From positions 434,001-498,000 of the forward strand of contig JAEPQK010000002.1 in the NCBI GenBank assembly GCA_017640615.1: DNA of 64,000 nt. The letters are read 5' to 3'. A program made the translations under genes and the position numbers. The notes beneath the pieces were generated by a model. It saw nothing but the letters and a program-made list of their open reading frames with translations. It was not told where the DNA came from and ran no database searches. Numbering within the stretch: the first letter of the stretch is position 1; each line of letters opens with the position of its first letter. This DNA is from Rhizobiaceae bacterium (GTDB lineage: Bacteria > Pseudomonadota > Alphaproteobacteria > Rhizobiales > Rhizobiaceae). Shown piece by piece: positions 9,773 through 18,779 of this stretch.

Positions 9773-10579
9773 TTAGGCCGCTTCGAGCGCCAGCTCGGCG
9801 ATTACCGGCACGTGGTCGGACGGCTTCTCCCAGGCGCGTACGCGCTTTTCCACCGAGGTCAGCCGCAGATGGTCCGCCGCCTCCGGCGACAGCATCAGGT
9901 GGTCGATGCGGATGCCGTTGTTTTTCTGCCAGGCGCCGGCCTGGTAGTCCCAGAACGTGTAAATACCGGCAGCGTCGTCGCCCGCACGCAGCGCGTCGGT
10001 GAAACCCAACCCTTCGAGCCTGCGCAGCGACTGCCGGCTTTCAGGCATGTAGAGCGCGTCGCCGACCCACACGTCGATGTTCTTGGCGTCTTCGGGCTGC
10101 GGGATCACATTATAGTCGCCCGCCAGAACCAGCGGTTCCTCAAAGGCCAGCCGGTCTTCGGCCCAGCGCTCAAGTCGCCCCATCCAGCCGAGCTTGTAGG
10201 GAAACTTGTCGGTATCCACAGGATTGCCATTGGGCAGATAAAGCGAAACCACCCTCAGCGCCTTTGGCCGGTCGTGCTCGTCGCGCACCGAAAACACGCC
10301 TTCGATGAAGCGCGCCTGTTCGTCGTCGTCGTCGCCCGGCAGCCGGCGGTTCACCTCGTCAAAGCGCAGTTTCGACAGGATCGCGACACCGTTGAAGCCT
10401 TTCTGTCCATGCGTTTCCACATGATAGCCAAGCGCTTCGATCTCCATCCGCGGAAAGTTCTCGTCGATGGATTTGATCTCCTGCAGGCAGGCAATATCGG
10501 GCGAAGTATCGCCGAGCCATTGCAGCACATTGTCTATGCGCGCCTTGATGCCATTGATGTTCCAGGTCGCTATTTTCAT
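9773..10579 (-). CDS. xthA: exodeoxyribonuclease III
   Basis: 268-residue Mg-dependent AP endonuclease/3' exonuclease of the ExoIII (EEP) family, acting in base excision repair. The motifs are in order: WNINGIKAR, LQEIKS (metal-binding Glu), LYLPNGNP, AGDYNVIP, and the terminal SDHVPV with catalytic Asp-His. The length equals E. coli ExoIII. It sits alone on the reverse strand; start ATG at 10579. Confidence 0.94.
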   Translation of the reverse strand: MKIATWNINGIKARIDNVLQWLGDTSPDIACLQEIKSIDENFPRMEIEALGYHVETHGQKGFNGVAILSKLRFDEVNRRLPGDDDDEQARFIEGVFSVRDEHDRPKALRVVSLYLPNGNPVDTDKFPYKLGWMGRLERWAEDRLAFEEPLVLAGDYNVIPQPEDAKNIDVWVGDALYMPESRQSLRRLEGLGFTDALRAGDDAAGIYTFWDYQAGAWQKNNGIRIDHLMLSPEAADHLRLTSVEKRVRAWEKPSDHVPVIAELALEAA

Positions 10580-10709
10580 GAAACGCTTAGCTGACTTTCA
10601 AATTTATTTTGGTGGTCGGGGGCTTGCACAAAGGGGATGCTGATCGACCGCTGCGATTTGCCGAATCATCTACGCAAAAAGCCGTGGTGTTGAGAAGGGG
10701 GAAATCGAC

Positions 10710-12071
10710 ATGACGGACACGACTGCTGACTCCGGCGCCGACCTCAAGGCTCGGTTGCGCGATCCAGACTATACGCCGCCATTGGCGCAAGCCGTACCGC
10801 TGGGCATCCAGCATGTAATGGCGATGTTCATATCCAATGTCACGCCGGCCATCATCGTCGCCGGCGCGGCCGGTTTCGGCTTCGGGTCCAATTCGCCGGA
10901 TTTCCCGAACCTCATTTACATGATCCAGATGTCGATGCTGTTTGCTGGCATCGCAACCCTGTTCCAGACAATGGGCGTGGGTCCGATCGGCGGCAAGCTG
11001 CCAATCGTCCAGGGCACCAGCTTCGCCTTCCTGCCCGTCATGATCCCGATTGTTGCAGGGCAGGGCGTTGCCGCTATGGGCACGCTGATGGGTGGCGTTG
11101 TTATCGGCGGCGTATTCCACTTCCTGCTGGGCACGTTCATCGGCCGGTTGCGCTTTGCGCTGCCGCCGCTTGTCACCGGCCTCATCGTCTTGATGATCGG
11201 TTTGGCGCTGATCAAGGTCGGCATCCAATATGCCGCCGGCGGCGTGCCGCTGATTGGCACCGAGGCCTATGGCGGGGCCATGCATTGGGGCGTGGCGCTG
11301 GTGGTGATCGTGGTCACGCTGCTCTTGAAGTTCTTCGCCAAGGGCATGTGGTCGATCGCAGCCGTGCTGCTCGGCCTCATCGCGGGCTACCTCGTTGCCC
11401 TCATGCTCGGCATGGTCAGCTTCGGCAATGTCGGCAATGCCGGCTGGGTCATGGTGCCGTCGCCCTTCAAATGGGGCTTCGACATCACCGCCGCCGCTGT
11501 GATCGGCATGTGCTTCATGGCCGTTATCTCGGCAATCGAGACCGTGGGTGACGTTTCCGGCATCACCAAGGGTGGCGCCGGCCGTGAGGCGACCGACAGG
11601 GAAATTTCCGGCGCAACCTATGCCGATGGTTTCGGCACCGCGATCGCCGGCATATTCGGCGGCCTGCCCAACACCTCCTTCAGCCAGAATGTCGGTCTGG
11701 TATCCATGACCGGGGTGATGAGCCGCCATGTGGTTACCTATGGCGCGATCTTCCTGATCATCTGCGGCCTGATCCCCAAGATCGGCGCGATCATATCGAC
11801 GGTGCCGATCGCTGTGCTCGGCGGCGGCGTGATCGTTATGTTCGGCATGGTTGCGGCAGCGGGCGTCAACATGCTGTCCGATGTCGACTGGAACCGCCGC
11901 AACATGGTGATCTTCGCCATCTCGCTGTCGGTCGGCCTTGGCTTGCAACTCGAACCGGGCGCGCTTCAGCACCTGCCGAAGACAGCGCAGATTCTGCTTA
12001 CCTCGGGCCTGTTGCCGTCAGCCTTCCTGGCAATCGTGCTCAATCTGGTGCTGCCCAAAGAACTCGACTGA
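10710..12071 (+). CDS. NCS2 family nucleobase:cation symporter (uracil/xanthine permease)
   Basis: 453 residues with about 14 membrane segments. The NCS2 signature is seen as NTSFSQNVGLVSMTGVMSR, where the Gln-Asn and the TG are the conserved positions, and an earlier PIVQGTSFAFLP segment carries the QG pair. It imports uracil, xanthine or uric acid with protons or sodium; substrate choice cannot be assigned. A strong terminator follows 18 bases after the stop. Confidence 0.88.
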   Translation: MTDTTADSGADLKARLRDPDYTPPLAQAVPLGIQHVMAMFISNVTPAIIVAGAAGFGFGSNSPDFPNLIYMIQMSMLFAGIATLFQTMGVGPIGGKLPIVQGTSFAFLPVMIPIVAGQGVAAMGTLMGGVVIGGVFHFLLGTFIGRLRFALPPLVTGLIVLMIGLALIKVGIQYAAGGVPLIGTEAYGGAMHWGVALVVIVVTLLLKFFAKGMWSIAAVLLGLIAGYLVALMLGMVSFGNVGNAGWVMVPSPFKWGFDITAAAVIGMCFMAVISAIETVGDVSGITKGGAGREATDREISGATYADGFGTAIAGIFGGLPNTSFSQNVGLVSMTGVMSRHVVTYGAIFLIICGLIPKIGAIISTVPIAVLGGGVIVMFGMVAAAGVNMLSDVDWNRRNMVIFAISLSVGLGLQLEPGALQHLPKTAQILLTSGLLPSAFLAIVLNLVLPKELD

Positions 12072-12089
12072 GGGTAGCGACGCTCAAAC

Positions 12090-12119
12090 AAAAAGGCCGC
12101 GGGGTTCCGCGGCCTTTTT
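12090..12119. terminator. bidirectional rho-independent terminator
   Basis: AAAAAGGCCGCGG, loop GGTT, CCGCGGCCTTTTT: a perfect GC stem with A-run and T-run. It lies between the convergent permease and erpA genes and can serve both. Confidence 0.9.
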
Positions 12120-12138
12120 CATATCTGGAAGTGGCGGT

Positions 12139-12489
12139 CTAGATCGAAAAACTCGTGCCGCAGCCGCAGGAAGCCACCGCGTTCGGGTTCCTGATCTGGA
12201 ATGACTGGCCGATCAGATCGTCGACGAAATCGATCACCGAACCGCCCATATAGACCAGCGACAATTCGTCGATCAGTACGGTCGCGCCGTCCTTTTCGAA
12301 GGCGATGTCATCGTCGTTGCGGCTGTCGGTCAGGTCGATCTTGTAGGAAAAGCCGGAGCAGCCTCCGCCCTCGACCGCGACGCGCAGCGCCGATTTGTCC
12401 GGCTCCTTGGCGAGCACAGCAAGGATGCGCTTTGCAGCGGCATCGCTGATTTCCACCGAATTCATGGCTGTCTTTGCATCGGCGCCCAT
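12139..12489 (-). CDS. erpA: iron-sulfur cluster insertion protein ErpA (A-type carrier)
   Basis: 116 residues of the HesB/IscA/ErpA family. The three cluster-binding cysteines are present: GGGCSGF and the C-terminal SCGCG. It delivers Fe-S clusters to apo-enzymes in the cytoplasm. I chose the ATG at 12489, with AAGG eight bases upstream, over a GTG nine bases earlier. It is divergent from dgt, the usual arrangement in rhizobia (erpA, dgt, argS, SPOR). Confidence 0.9.
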   Translation of the reverse strand: MGADAKTAMNSVEISDAAAKRILAVLAKEPDKSALRVAVEGGGCSGFSYKIDLTDSRNDDDIAFEKDGATVLIDELSLVYMGGSVIDFVDDLIGQSFQIRNPNAVASCGCGTSFSI

Positions 12490-12564
12490 GGCCGTCACCT
12501 TGCCTTCGCGTTTCGCTCATAGGTATGAAGCGCCCAGGGGCAAGTCAACCAGCGGCGAATTCAC

Positions 12565-13785
12565 ATGGGAGAGAGCGGCAATCTGAGCGGCATCGGCTTT
12601 GGCTACAGGCCGCGCACGGCCTATGCCACCGATCCGGCGCAAAGCCGCGGGCGGCTTGTCGCTGAGCCGGAAAGCCCGACGCGGACGCCGTTTCAGCGCG
12701 ACCGCGACCGCATTATCCACTCCACCGCCTTCCGGCGGCTGAAGCACAAGACCCAGGTCTTCATCGCGCATGAGGGCGACCACTACCGCACGCGCCTTAC
12801 GCATTCGATCGAGGTGGCGCAGATCGCGCGCGCTCTGGCGCGGGCGCTGGAATGCGACGAGGACCTCGCCGAGGCTGTCGCGCTGGTGCACGACTTCGGT
12901 CACACGCCCTTCGGCCACACCGGCGAAGACGCGCTGAATGACAAGATGGCGCCATGGGGTGGCTTCGACCACAATGCGCAGTCGCTGCGCATCGTCACCA
13001 ATCTGGAACGCCGCTATGCTGAATTCGACGGCCTCAATCTGAGCTGGGAAACGCTGGAGGGCCTAGTCAAACACAATGGCCCGATGACCGATGCGGACGG
13101 CAACGGGCTGGATGGCCCGGTGCCACAGCCCATCCGCGACTACAACGAACTCGACGATCTAGAATTGTCGAAATTCGCCGGCGTCGAAGCCCAATGCGCC
13201 GCAATCGCCGACGATATTGCATACAACGCCCATGATATCGACGACGGTCTGCGCTCCGGCCTACTGACACTCGATATGCTGGGAGAAGTGCCGTTGACCG
13301 CCAGCCTTCTATCCACCGTGCGCGGGCGCTACCCGCGCCTCGATGACGTTCGCACCGGCCATGAGATCGTGCGCAGGCAGATCACCACCATGGTCGAGGA
13401 TGTGATCGTCGCTTCACGCGCTCGGCTTGCAGCACTGGCGCCGCAGAGCGTGGACGATGTGCGCGGCGCCAGCCGCTCCTGCGTCGTCTTTTCCGAGGAG
13501 ATGGCCGACGCCGAAAAGAAGCTGAAGCGTTTCCTCTATGCCAACCTCTATCGCAGCCCCTCGGTCATGCGGGTGCGCGCACATGCCGAGCAGGTGGTCG
13601 CCGATCTGTTCGACGCCTACTATGCCGATCCCAGGCAGATGCCCGAAGGCTGGCGCGAGGGTCTGGACCGCGCACCGGAGCGCATCCGGGCGCGCAGTGT
13701 GGCCGATTTTCTGGCCGGAATGACCGACACCTATGCCCTGAAGGAACACAAGCGCCTGTTTGACCACACGCCCGAATTGGTCTAG
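12565..13785 (+). CDS. dgt: deoxyguanosinetriphosphate triphosphohydrolase-like protein
   Basis: 406-residue HD-domain dNTP triphosphohydrolase. The metal-binding residues are visible: H80 in [11 protein letters not shown]109-D110 in [11 protein letters not shown], and the later [12 protein letters not shown] with its Asp. It hydrolyses dNTPs to nucleoside plus triphosphate. It is followed by argS after 72 bases on the same strand. Confidence 0.92.
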   Translation: MGESGNLSGIGFGYRPRTAYATDPAQSRGRLVAEPESPTRTPFQRDRDRIIHSTAFRRLKHKTQVFIAHEGDHYRTRLTHSIEVAQIARALARALECDEDLAEAVALVHDFGHTPFGHTGEDALNDKMAPWGGFDHNAQSLRIVTNLERRYAEFDGLNLSWETLEGLVKHNGPMTDADGNGLDGPVPQPIRDYNELDDLELSKFAGVEAQCAAIADDIAYNAHDIDDGLRSGLLTLDMLGEVPLTASLLSTVRGRYPRLDDVRTGHEIVRRQITTMVEDVIVASRARLAALAPQSVDDVRGASRSCVVFSEEMADAEKKLKRFLYANLYRSPSVMRVRAHAEQVVADLFDAYYADPRQMPEGWREGLDRAPERIRARSVADFLAGMTDTYALKEHKRLFDHTPELV

Positions 13786-13857
13786 GCGAACCCCGTCTGG
13801 CCAAAGGCCGGGCCATATTTGCGGGCGCGCGGGGCGTCATCTCTCTGGATTATCGCC

Positions 13858-15618
13858 ATGAATATTTTTGCCGATTTCAGCAATCGGATTAAGAAAGCTG
13901 TAGAACAGTCTGAAATCAAAACGATTGATGGCTCCGCGCCTGACATGTCGCGTGTCACGGTTGAGCCGCCGCGCGACCCCAGCCATGGCGATATCGCCAC
14001 CAATGTCGCGATGGTGCTGGCCAAGGCCGTCGGTCGCAATCCGCGCGAGCTGGCCACCGATATTTCCGAAATCCTGAAGGCCGACGCCGACATTGCCGAA
14101 GTGGGCGTTGCCGGCCCCGGCTTCATCAACATGCGCTTTTCGGCCGGCTTCTGGCAGGCGCGGCTTACCGAGATGCTGGCTGCCGCCGGCGGTTTTGGGC
14201 GCTCCGACATGGGCGCGGGCCGCAAGGTCAACGTGGAATATGTCTCGGCCAACCCGACCGGCCCCATGCATGTCGGCCACTGCCGCGGCGCGGTCGTTGG
14301 TGACGCGCTGGCCAATGTGCTGGCTTTCGCCGGTTACGACGTAACGAAGGAATATTACATCAACGACGCCGGCGTGCAGATCGACGTGCTGGCGAAGTCG
14401 GTGCTGCTGCGCTACCGCGAGGCGCTTGGCGAGGATATCGGCGAAATTCCGGCCGGACTTTACCCCGGCGACTATCTGGTGCCGGTCGGCAAGGCTCTGG
14501 CCGAAGAGTTCGGTACCGGCCTCAAGGAGAAGCCCGAGGAAGAAGCGCTGCCCATCGTGCGCGACCGCGCGATCTACGCGATGATGGAGTTGATCCGTGA
14601 CGATCTCGCCGCGCTCAACGTGCACCACGAGGTGTTCTTTTCCGAGCGCTCGCTGCATGGCGAGAATGGCGGCGCGATCCGCTCCGCCATCAACGATCTC
14701 ACGCTCAAGGGCCACGTCTACAAGGGCAAGCTGCCGCCGCCGAAGGGTCAGCTGCCGGAGGACTGGGAAGACCGCGAGCAGACGCTGTTCCGCTCCACGG
14801 AAGTGGGCGACGACATCGACCGACCGCTGGTCAAGTCGGACGGCGCTTACACCTATTTTGCCAGCGACGTTGCCTATATGCGCGACAAGATCGAGCGCGG
14901 CTTCGAAGAGTTGATCTTCATCCTGGGCGCTGACCATGGCGGCTACGTGAAGCGGCTCGAGGCGCTGGCCAAGGCGCTTTCCGGCGGCAAGGTGAAGCTG
15001 GAAGTTCTGCTGTGCCAGTTGGTCAAGCTGTTTCGCGATGGCGAGCCTGTGCGGATGTCGAAACGGGCAGGGGAGTTCGTCACGTTGCGCGACGTGATCG
15101 ACGAGGTTGGCCGCGACCCGGTGCGCTTCATGATGCTCTACCGCAAATCCGATGCGCCGCTCGATTTCGATTTCGCCAAGGTGACCGAGCAGTCGAAGGA
15201 CAATCCGGTCTTCTACGTCCAATACGCCTCGGCGCGCTGCCATTCTGTCTTCCGCCAGGCCAAGGAGGCCTTTGGTGTCGATGGCCTGATCGCACGCGAG
15301 GAAATGGCGTCGCGGTTCAACCTGCTGACCGACGAAGGCGAAATCGGTATCATCCGCAAGCTCGCCGAATATCCCCGGCTGATCGAACAGGCGGCCAGCG
15401 CGCATGAGCCGCACAGGCTGGCTTTTTACCTTTATGAACTGGCCAGCACCTTCCACGCGCACTGGAATCGCGGCACTGAGACAACCGACTTACGGTTTGT
15501 TAAGGTTAACGACCAAGAATTGACCTATGCCAGACTCGGGCTGGTGCAGGCTGTCTCGGATGTTCTCACATCCGGCTTGGCGTTGATCGGAGCGGAAGCT
15601 CCGCAGGAAATGCGCTAG
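13858..15618 (+). CDS. argS: arginine-tRNA ligase
   Basis: 586-residue class I synthetase. The N-terminal Add-1 domain precedes the HIGH region ([15 protein letters not shown]). The KMSKS loop is degenerate as [10 protein letters not shown], normal for ArgRS subfamilies lacking a canonical KMSK. The anticodon-binding helical domain is C-terminal. The ATG at 13858 fits the conserved NIFADF start; an in-frame extension upstream is not conserved-looking. It is followed by the SPOR gene. Confidence 0.95.
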   Translation: MNIFADFSNRIKKAVEQSEIKTIDGSAPDMSRVTVEPPRDPSHGDIATNVAMVLAKAVGRNPRELATDISEILKADADIAEVGVAGPGFINMRFSAGFWQARLTEMLAAAGGFGRSDMGAGRKVNVEYVSANPTGPMHVGHCRGAVVGDALANVLAFAGYDVTKEYYINDAGVQIDVLAKSVLLRYREALGEDIGEIPAGLYPGDYLVPVGKALAEEFGTGLKEKPEEEALPIVRDRAIYAMMELIRDDLAALNVHHEVFFSERSLHGENGGAIRSAINDLTLKGHVYKGKLPPPKGQLPEDWEDREQTLFRSTEVGDDIDRPLVKSDGAYTYFASDVAYMRDKIERGFEELIFILGADHGGYVKRLEALAKALSGGKVKLEVLLCQLVKLFRDGEPVRMSKRAGEFVTLRDVIDEVGRDPVRFMMLYRKSDAPLDFDFAKVTEQSKDNPVFYVQYASARCHSVFRQAKEAFGVDGLIAREEMASRFNLLTDEGEIGIIRKLAEYPRLIEQAASAHEPHRLAFYLYELASTFHAHWNRGTETTDLRFVKVNDQELTYARLGLVQAVSDVLTSGLALIGAEAPQEMR

Positions 15619-15720
15619 GTTCGCGGAACGTTCTGTCACCATTTGCCCACATTGCGCTGGTAACGGCCACGAAACTGTGACGTCGCCGGCGTCCGACATC
15701 GTTTGAGTGCGGGATAAGGC

Positions 15721-18282
15721 ATGGCAGACAACAACAACCTCAATCGCGACGACGACGTAATGGTCGCCGCGGACGACCCTTTTGCCGAATTGGCGCGGCT
15801 GATGAGCCAGGAAAGCGGCCAGCAGGCTCCCGCCGAGGAGCCGGCGCGCTCCGAACCCGTGGCAAAAGCGGAAAGCGATGAGCCGCCGGCACCAGCTCCT
15901 GCCATGGTTCCCGAGGCAAAAGCCGACCCGTTCGCGGTCGACCTCGAGAAGGAGCTGCTTGGCGGCCTTGAGGACATCGACGCCGCCTTCGCCGCTGAGC
16001 CGGAAGAGCTGGCCGTAGAAGCCGAGGAGCCGGATTTCGAGCCGCAGGCCGAACTGGATGCGCCGGAAGAGACCGAAGAACCCGACAACTGGGCCGACGA
16101 CCAGCTCGCAAGGGTCGCCGACGATCCATACGCCGCCGACGATACGGCCGAACAGGACGTGGCGGAGCCAGTCGCGCAGGACGACGATTCCATGCTCGCC
16201 GAAGTCGATCTCGATTTCGGCGACCTCGACATGCAGGACGAGGACGTGCGCGCTGAGGAGCCTGCCGAAGAACCGGTCGCCGAGGAGCTGCCGGTTGAAA
16301 CCTCCGCGGCTGAGCCCTTCGCGGATGAGGAGGCTGTAGCTGCCGGCGCGGCGACGCCTGTTGATGGCTCGCTTGAAGACGAGCTTGAAATGCTGCTCAC
16401 CGGCGGTTTGCCTGAGCCGGAAATTCCGGCGAGGGAGCCGGTCGCCGAAACATATGCCCGGCAGGACGGCGCGGTCGCTGAGGCCGCCGCACGTCTCGGC
16501 AGAGCAAATTACGCAGGTGCGCGCCCGGACGCCGCCGCGGAGCCGATGGCGGAGCTTCCCCAGGCAGAAGAGCTGCCGGAGGCCGACGAGCTGCCGCCGG
16601 TCGACGATGCGGACGCGGCTGAGCCCACGACGGCTGAGGAGACAGCGAAACCGGCATTCAACGACGACCCGTTTGCCGATCTCGCCGAGATCATGGCGAA
16701 AAGCTCGGTTGGCATTTCCGCGCCCGCCGAGCAGCCGGAGGCCGCACTCGACATCGATACCGTCGACGTGCCCGAAACCGCGTTCGAGCAGGCTGACGAT
16801 CTGGATTTGCCTGAACTCCCTGCCGACGAGCCGGCACCCGCGCATCCCGACGACGAGTTCCAAACTGAACTGGGTTATGACTTCCAGCCGGCTGCGGAAA
16901 GCGCGCCGGAGCACCCCGTGACCCAGTCGGCCGGTGATGTTTCCAACCTCGACGAAGAAGACCGCTTTTATGCCGAGGCGCTTGGTCTTGGAACGGCCGC
17001 CGCGGGCGCTGGCGCCTATGCGGCATCGGCCTCATACCAACAGTCGGAAAATACCGCCGGCGACAATATCGACCTCGATCTGGACGACGCAGTCGCGAAC
17101 CCGGGAGACTTTGCGGACGACGAGCGCGAAGAGCGCGGCAACCGCAACGGTTTCCTGATCGCAGCCGCCGTTGTCGGCGTGGCTCTGATTGGCGGCATCG
17201 GCGCATTCGCACTCTCATTCGGCGGTGGCGGCGACAGTGAAACGCCAGTGCTGGTGCAGGCCGACACTGACCCGGTGAAGGTCAAGCCGGAAAGCCCGGG
17301 CGGCGCAGCGGTGCCCAATCAGGACAGTGCGGCACATGAAGCCGCGAGCGGCGCAGGCAGCACCGAGCCGCAGCAGGAAAGCCTCGTTTCGACTACGGAA
17401 GAGCCGGTCAATCTCGCTTCGCGCACGGTCGGTACCGGCCAGGCGCCGGGCGTAGAGTCGGCCGCTGCGGGCGAGGGTGACACCGCAGCTGTGAAATCCG
17501 AGGAGCGTCTTGCGCCGGCAGCGTCCGATAGCGGTAACGAGCTAGCCAACGACGTGATCGCCGTTCAGCCGCGCAGGGTGCGCACCATGATCGTGCGTCC
17601 CGACGGCACTCTGGTTGCACGCGAGGATCCGCCGGCCCCCGCACCGGTGACCGAGGTCGCCGCGCAACCCGCGCCGTCGGTGGAAACCACGCAGCCTGTG
17701 CGCCAGATCGAAACCACGCAGCCGACTGCGACGCAGCCTGCCGTGGCTGAGACGCAGGACACTGGAACGGTAACAACGGAACCGGCGCAGCCGGAGACCG
17801 CTGCCGCAGTTGAGGCACTTGCGACCGAGACACCTGCCACCGAGCCGGCGGCGACGGAAGAGGCCGCAGCCGTTGCAACAGCCAACGATCCGGTGACGCC
17901 GAGCGTCGGCCCTGTCGCTACACCGCGTCCTGCCAACCAGCAGACGACGACGCGGCCGCAGCAGGTCGCGCAGGCAGCACCCGCGGCACGCACCGAACCC
18001 GCTGCTCCCGCGCCGGCCCCGGTCGTGGTGCAAGAGAACTCCACCTGGTCGATGCAGATTGCCTCGCAGCCCACGGCTGAAAGCGCGCAGGCCACCTATC
18101 AGGACCTCGCACGCCGTTATGGCGAACTGCTTGGCGGTCGCGGCGTCAACATCGTGCGCGCCGAGATACCGGGGAAGGGCACCTATTTCCGGGTGCGCAT
18201 CCCGACCAGCTCACGCGCCGACGGCATCGCGCTCTGCGAACGCTACAAGGCGATCGGCGGCAGCTGTTTCGTTTCCAAATAA
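15721..18282 (+). CDS. large membrane-anchored SPOR-domain protein
   Basis: 853 residues. The N-terminal about 470 residues are cytoplasmic, acidic and Ala/Glu/Pro-rich with low complexity. One transmembrane helix follows (NGFLIAAAVVGVALIGGIGA, about 477-500), then a periplasmic Pro/Thr/Ala-rich linker, and a C-terminal SPOR domain (about 775-853, STWSMQIASQPTAESAQ to GGSCFVSK). SPOR domains bind denuded peptidoglycan at division or growth sites. The place after argS is conserved in rhizobia; the long variable linker is typical but unusually long here. Confidence 0.86.
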   Translation: MADNNNLNRDDDVMVAADDPFAELARLMSQESGQQAPAEEPARSEPVAKAESDEPPAPAPAMVPEAKADPFAVDLEKELLGGLEDIDAAFAAEPEELAVEAEEPDFEPQAELDAPEETEEPDNWADDQLARVADDPYAADDTAEQDVAEPVAQDDDSMLAEVDLDFGDLDMQDEDVRAEEPAEEPVAEELPVETSAAEPFADEEAVAAGAATPVDGSLEDELEMLLTGGLPEPEIPAREPVAETYARQDGAVAEAAARLGRANYAGARPDAAAEPMAELPQAEELPEADELPPVDDADAAEPTTAEETAKPAFNDDPFADLAEIMAKSSVGISAPAEQPEAALDIDTVDVPETAFEQADDLDLPELPADEPAPAHPDDEFQTELGYDFQPAAESAPEHPVTQSAGDVSNLDEEDRFYAEALGLGTAAAGAGAYAASASYQQSENTAGDNIDLDLDDAVANPGDFADDEREERGNRNGFLIAAAVVGVALIGGIGAFALSFGGGGDSETPVLVQADTDPVKVKPESPGGAAVPNQDSAAHEAASGAGSTEPQQESLVSTTEEPVNLASRTVGTGQAPGVESAAAGEGDTAAVKSEERLAPAASDSGNELANDVIAVQPRRVRTMIVRPDGTLVAREDPPAPAPVTEVAAQPAPSVETTQPVRQIETTQPTATQPAVAETQDTGTVTTEPAQPETAAAVEALATETPATEPAATEEAAAVATANDPVTPSVGPVATPRPANQQTTTRPQQVAQAAPAARTEPAAPAPAPVVVQENSTWSMQIASQPTAESAQATYQDLARRYGELLGGRGVNIVRAEIPGKGTYFRVRIPTSSRADGIALCERYKAIGGSCFVSK

Positions 18283-18305
18283 GCGAACCGGCTGAACCGG
18301 CATTC

Positions 18306-18334
18306 AAACGGCGTCCCTTCCGGGGCGCCGTTTT
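18306..18334. terminator. terminator between convergent genes
   Basis: AAACGGCGTCCC, loop TTCC, GGGGCGCCGTTTT; one G-T wobble in the stem and a T-run. It sits between the SPOR gene and the YggT gene, which converge. Confidence 0.8.
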
Positions 18335-18345
18335 CATTTCCGCAA

Positions 18346-18699
18346 TCAGGCGCCGAAGAGCTGGTAGAGGAAGCGCGAGACTTCGCTCTCAAGCGGGAAT
18401 GAAAGCATGCCCATCACCGAGTAGCCCAGCAGCCAGGGCATCAGGTAGAAGCGGATCATGAAGAAGAACCAGGCCACATAGAGCGGCACGAACAGATCGA
18501 GCAGGAAGCTCGGCGTTACCGGTCTGAATACGCGGATGATCGGATCGGTCACCCGCACAAAGAATTTCATGAAGAAGAAGTCGGAATCCTGCGGCAGGAA
18601 AAAGCCCATCGCTGTACGCGCCACCAGCGTCCACATGACGACGCCGAGCACATAGTCGATGACAAGCACCCAGATCGGAAAGATCGAAAGCGTTTCCAT
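18346..18699 (-). CDS. YggT family membrane protein
   Basis: 117 residues with three hydrophobic segments and the YggT hallmark RVTDPIIRVFRPVTP (residues about 49-63) between two of them. The family role is unclear and may be osmotic or membrane-related. It lies 80 bases downstream of the symporter operon on the same strand, separated by a strong hairpin. Confidence 0.72.
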   Translation of the reverse strand: METLSIFPIWVLVIDYVLGVVMWTLVARTAMGFFLPQDSDFFFMKFFVRVTDPIIRVFRPVTPSFLLDLFVPLYVAWFFFMIRFYLMPWLLGYSVMGMLSFPLESEVSRFLYQLFGA

Positions 18700-18730
18700 A
18701 ATACACGCAAATCCCTGCTGAACACGAAAT

Positions 18731-18757
18731 CAGGGGCGGAACCGGGTTCCGCCCCTG
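18731..18757 (-). terminator. strong hairpin after the symporter gene
   Basis: CAGGGGCGGAAC, loop CGG, GTTCCGCCCCTG: a perfect 12-bp stem. Only a short T-run follows on the minus strand, so it could act as a terminator or as an mRNA 3' end stabiliser. Confidence 0.6.
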
Positions 18758-18779
18758 ACCAGTTCTCAGATAGCACCTT

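Noticed and set aside
13837..15462. 541-residue reading frame antisense to argS
   Set aside because: It mirrors argS on the other strand, has no recognisable domain and no ribosome site. GC-rich DNA commonly leaves such frames open.
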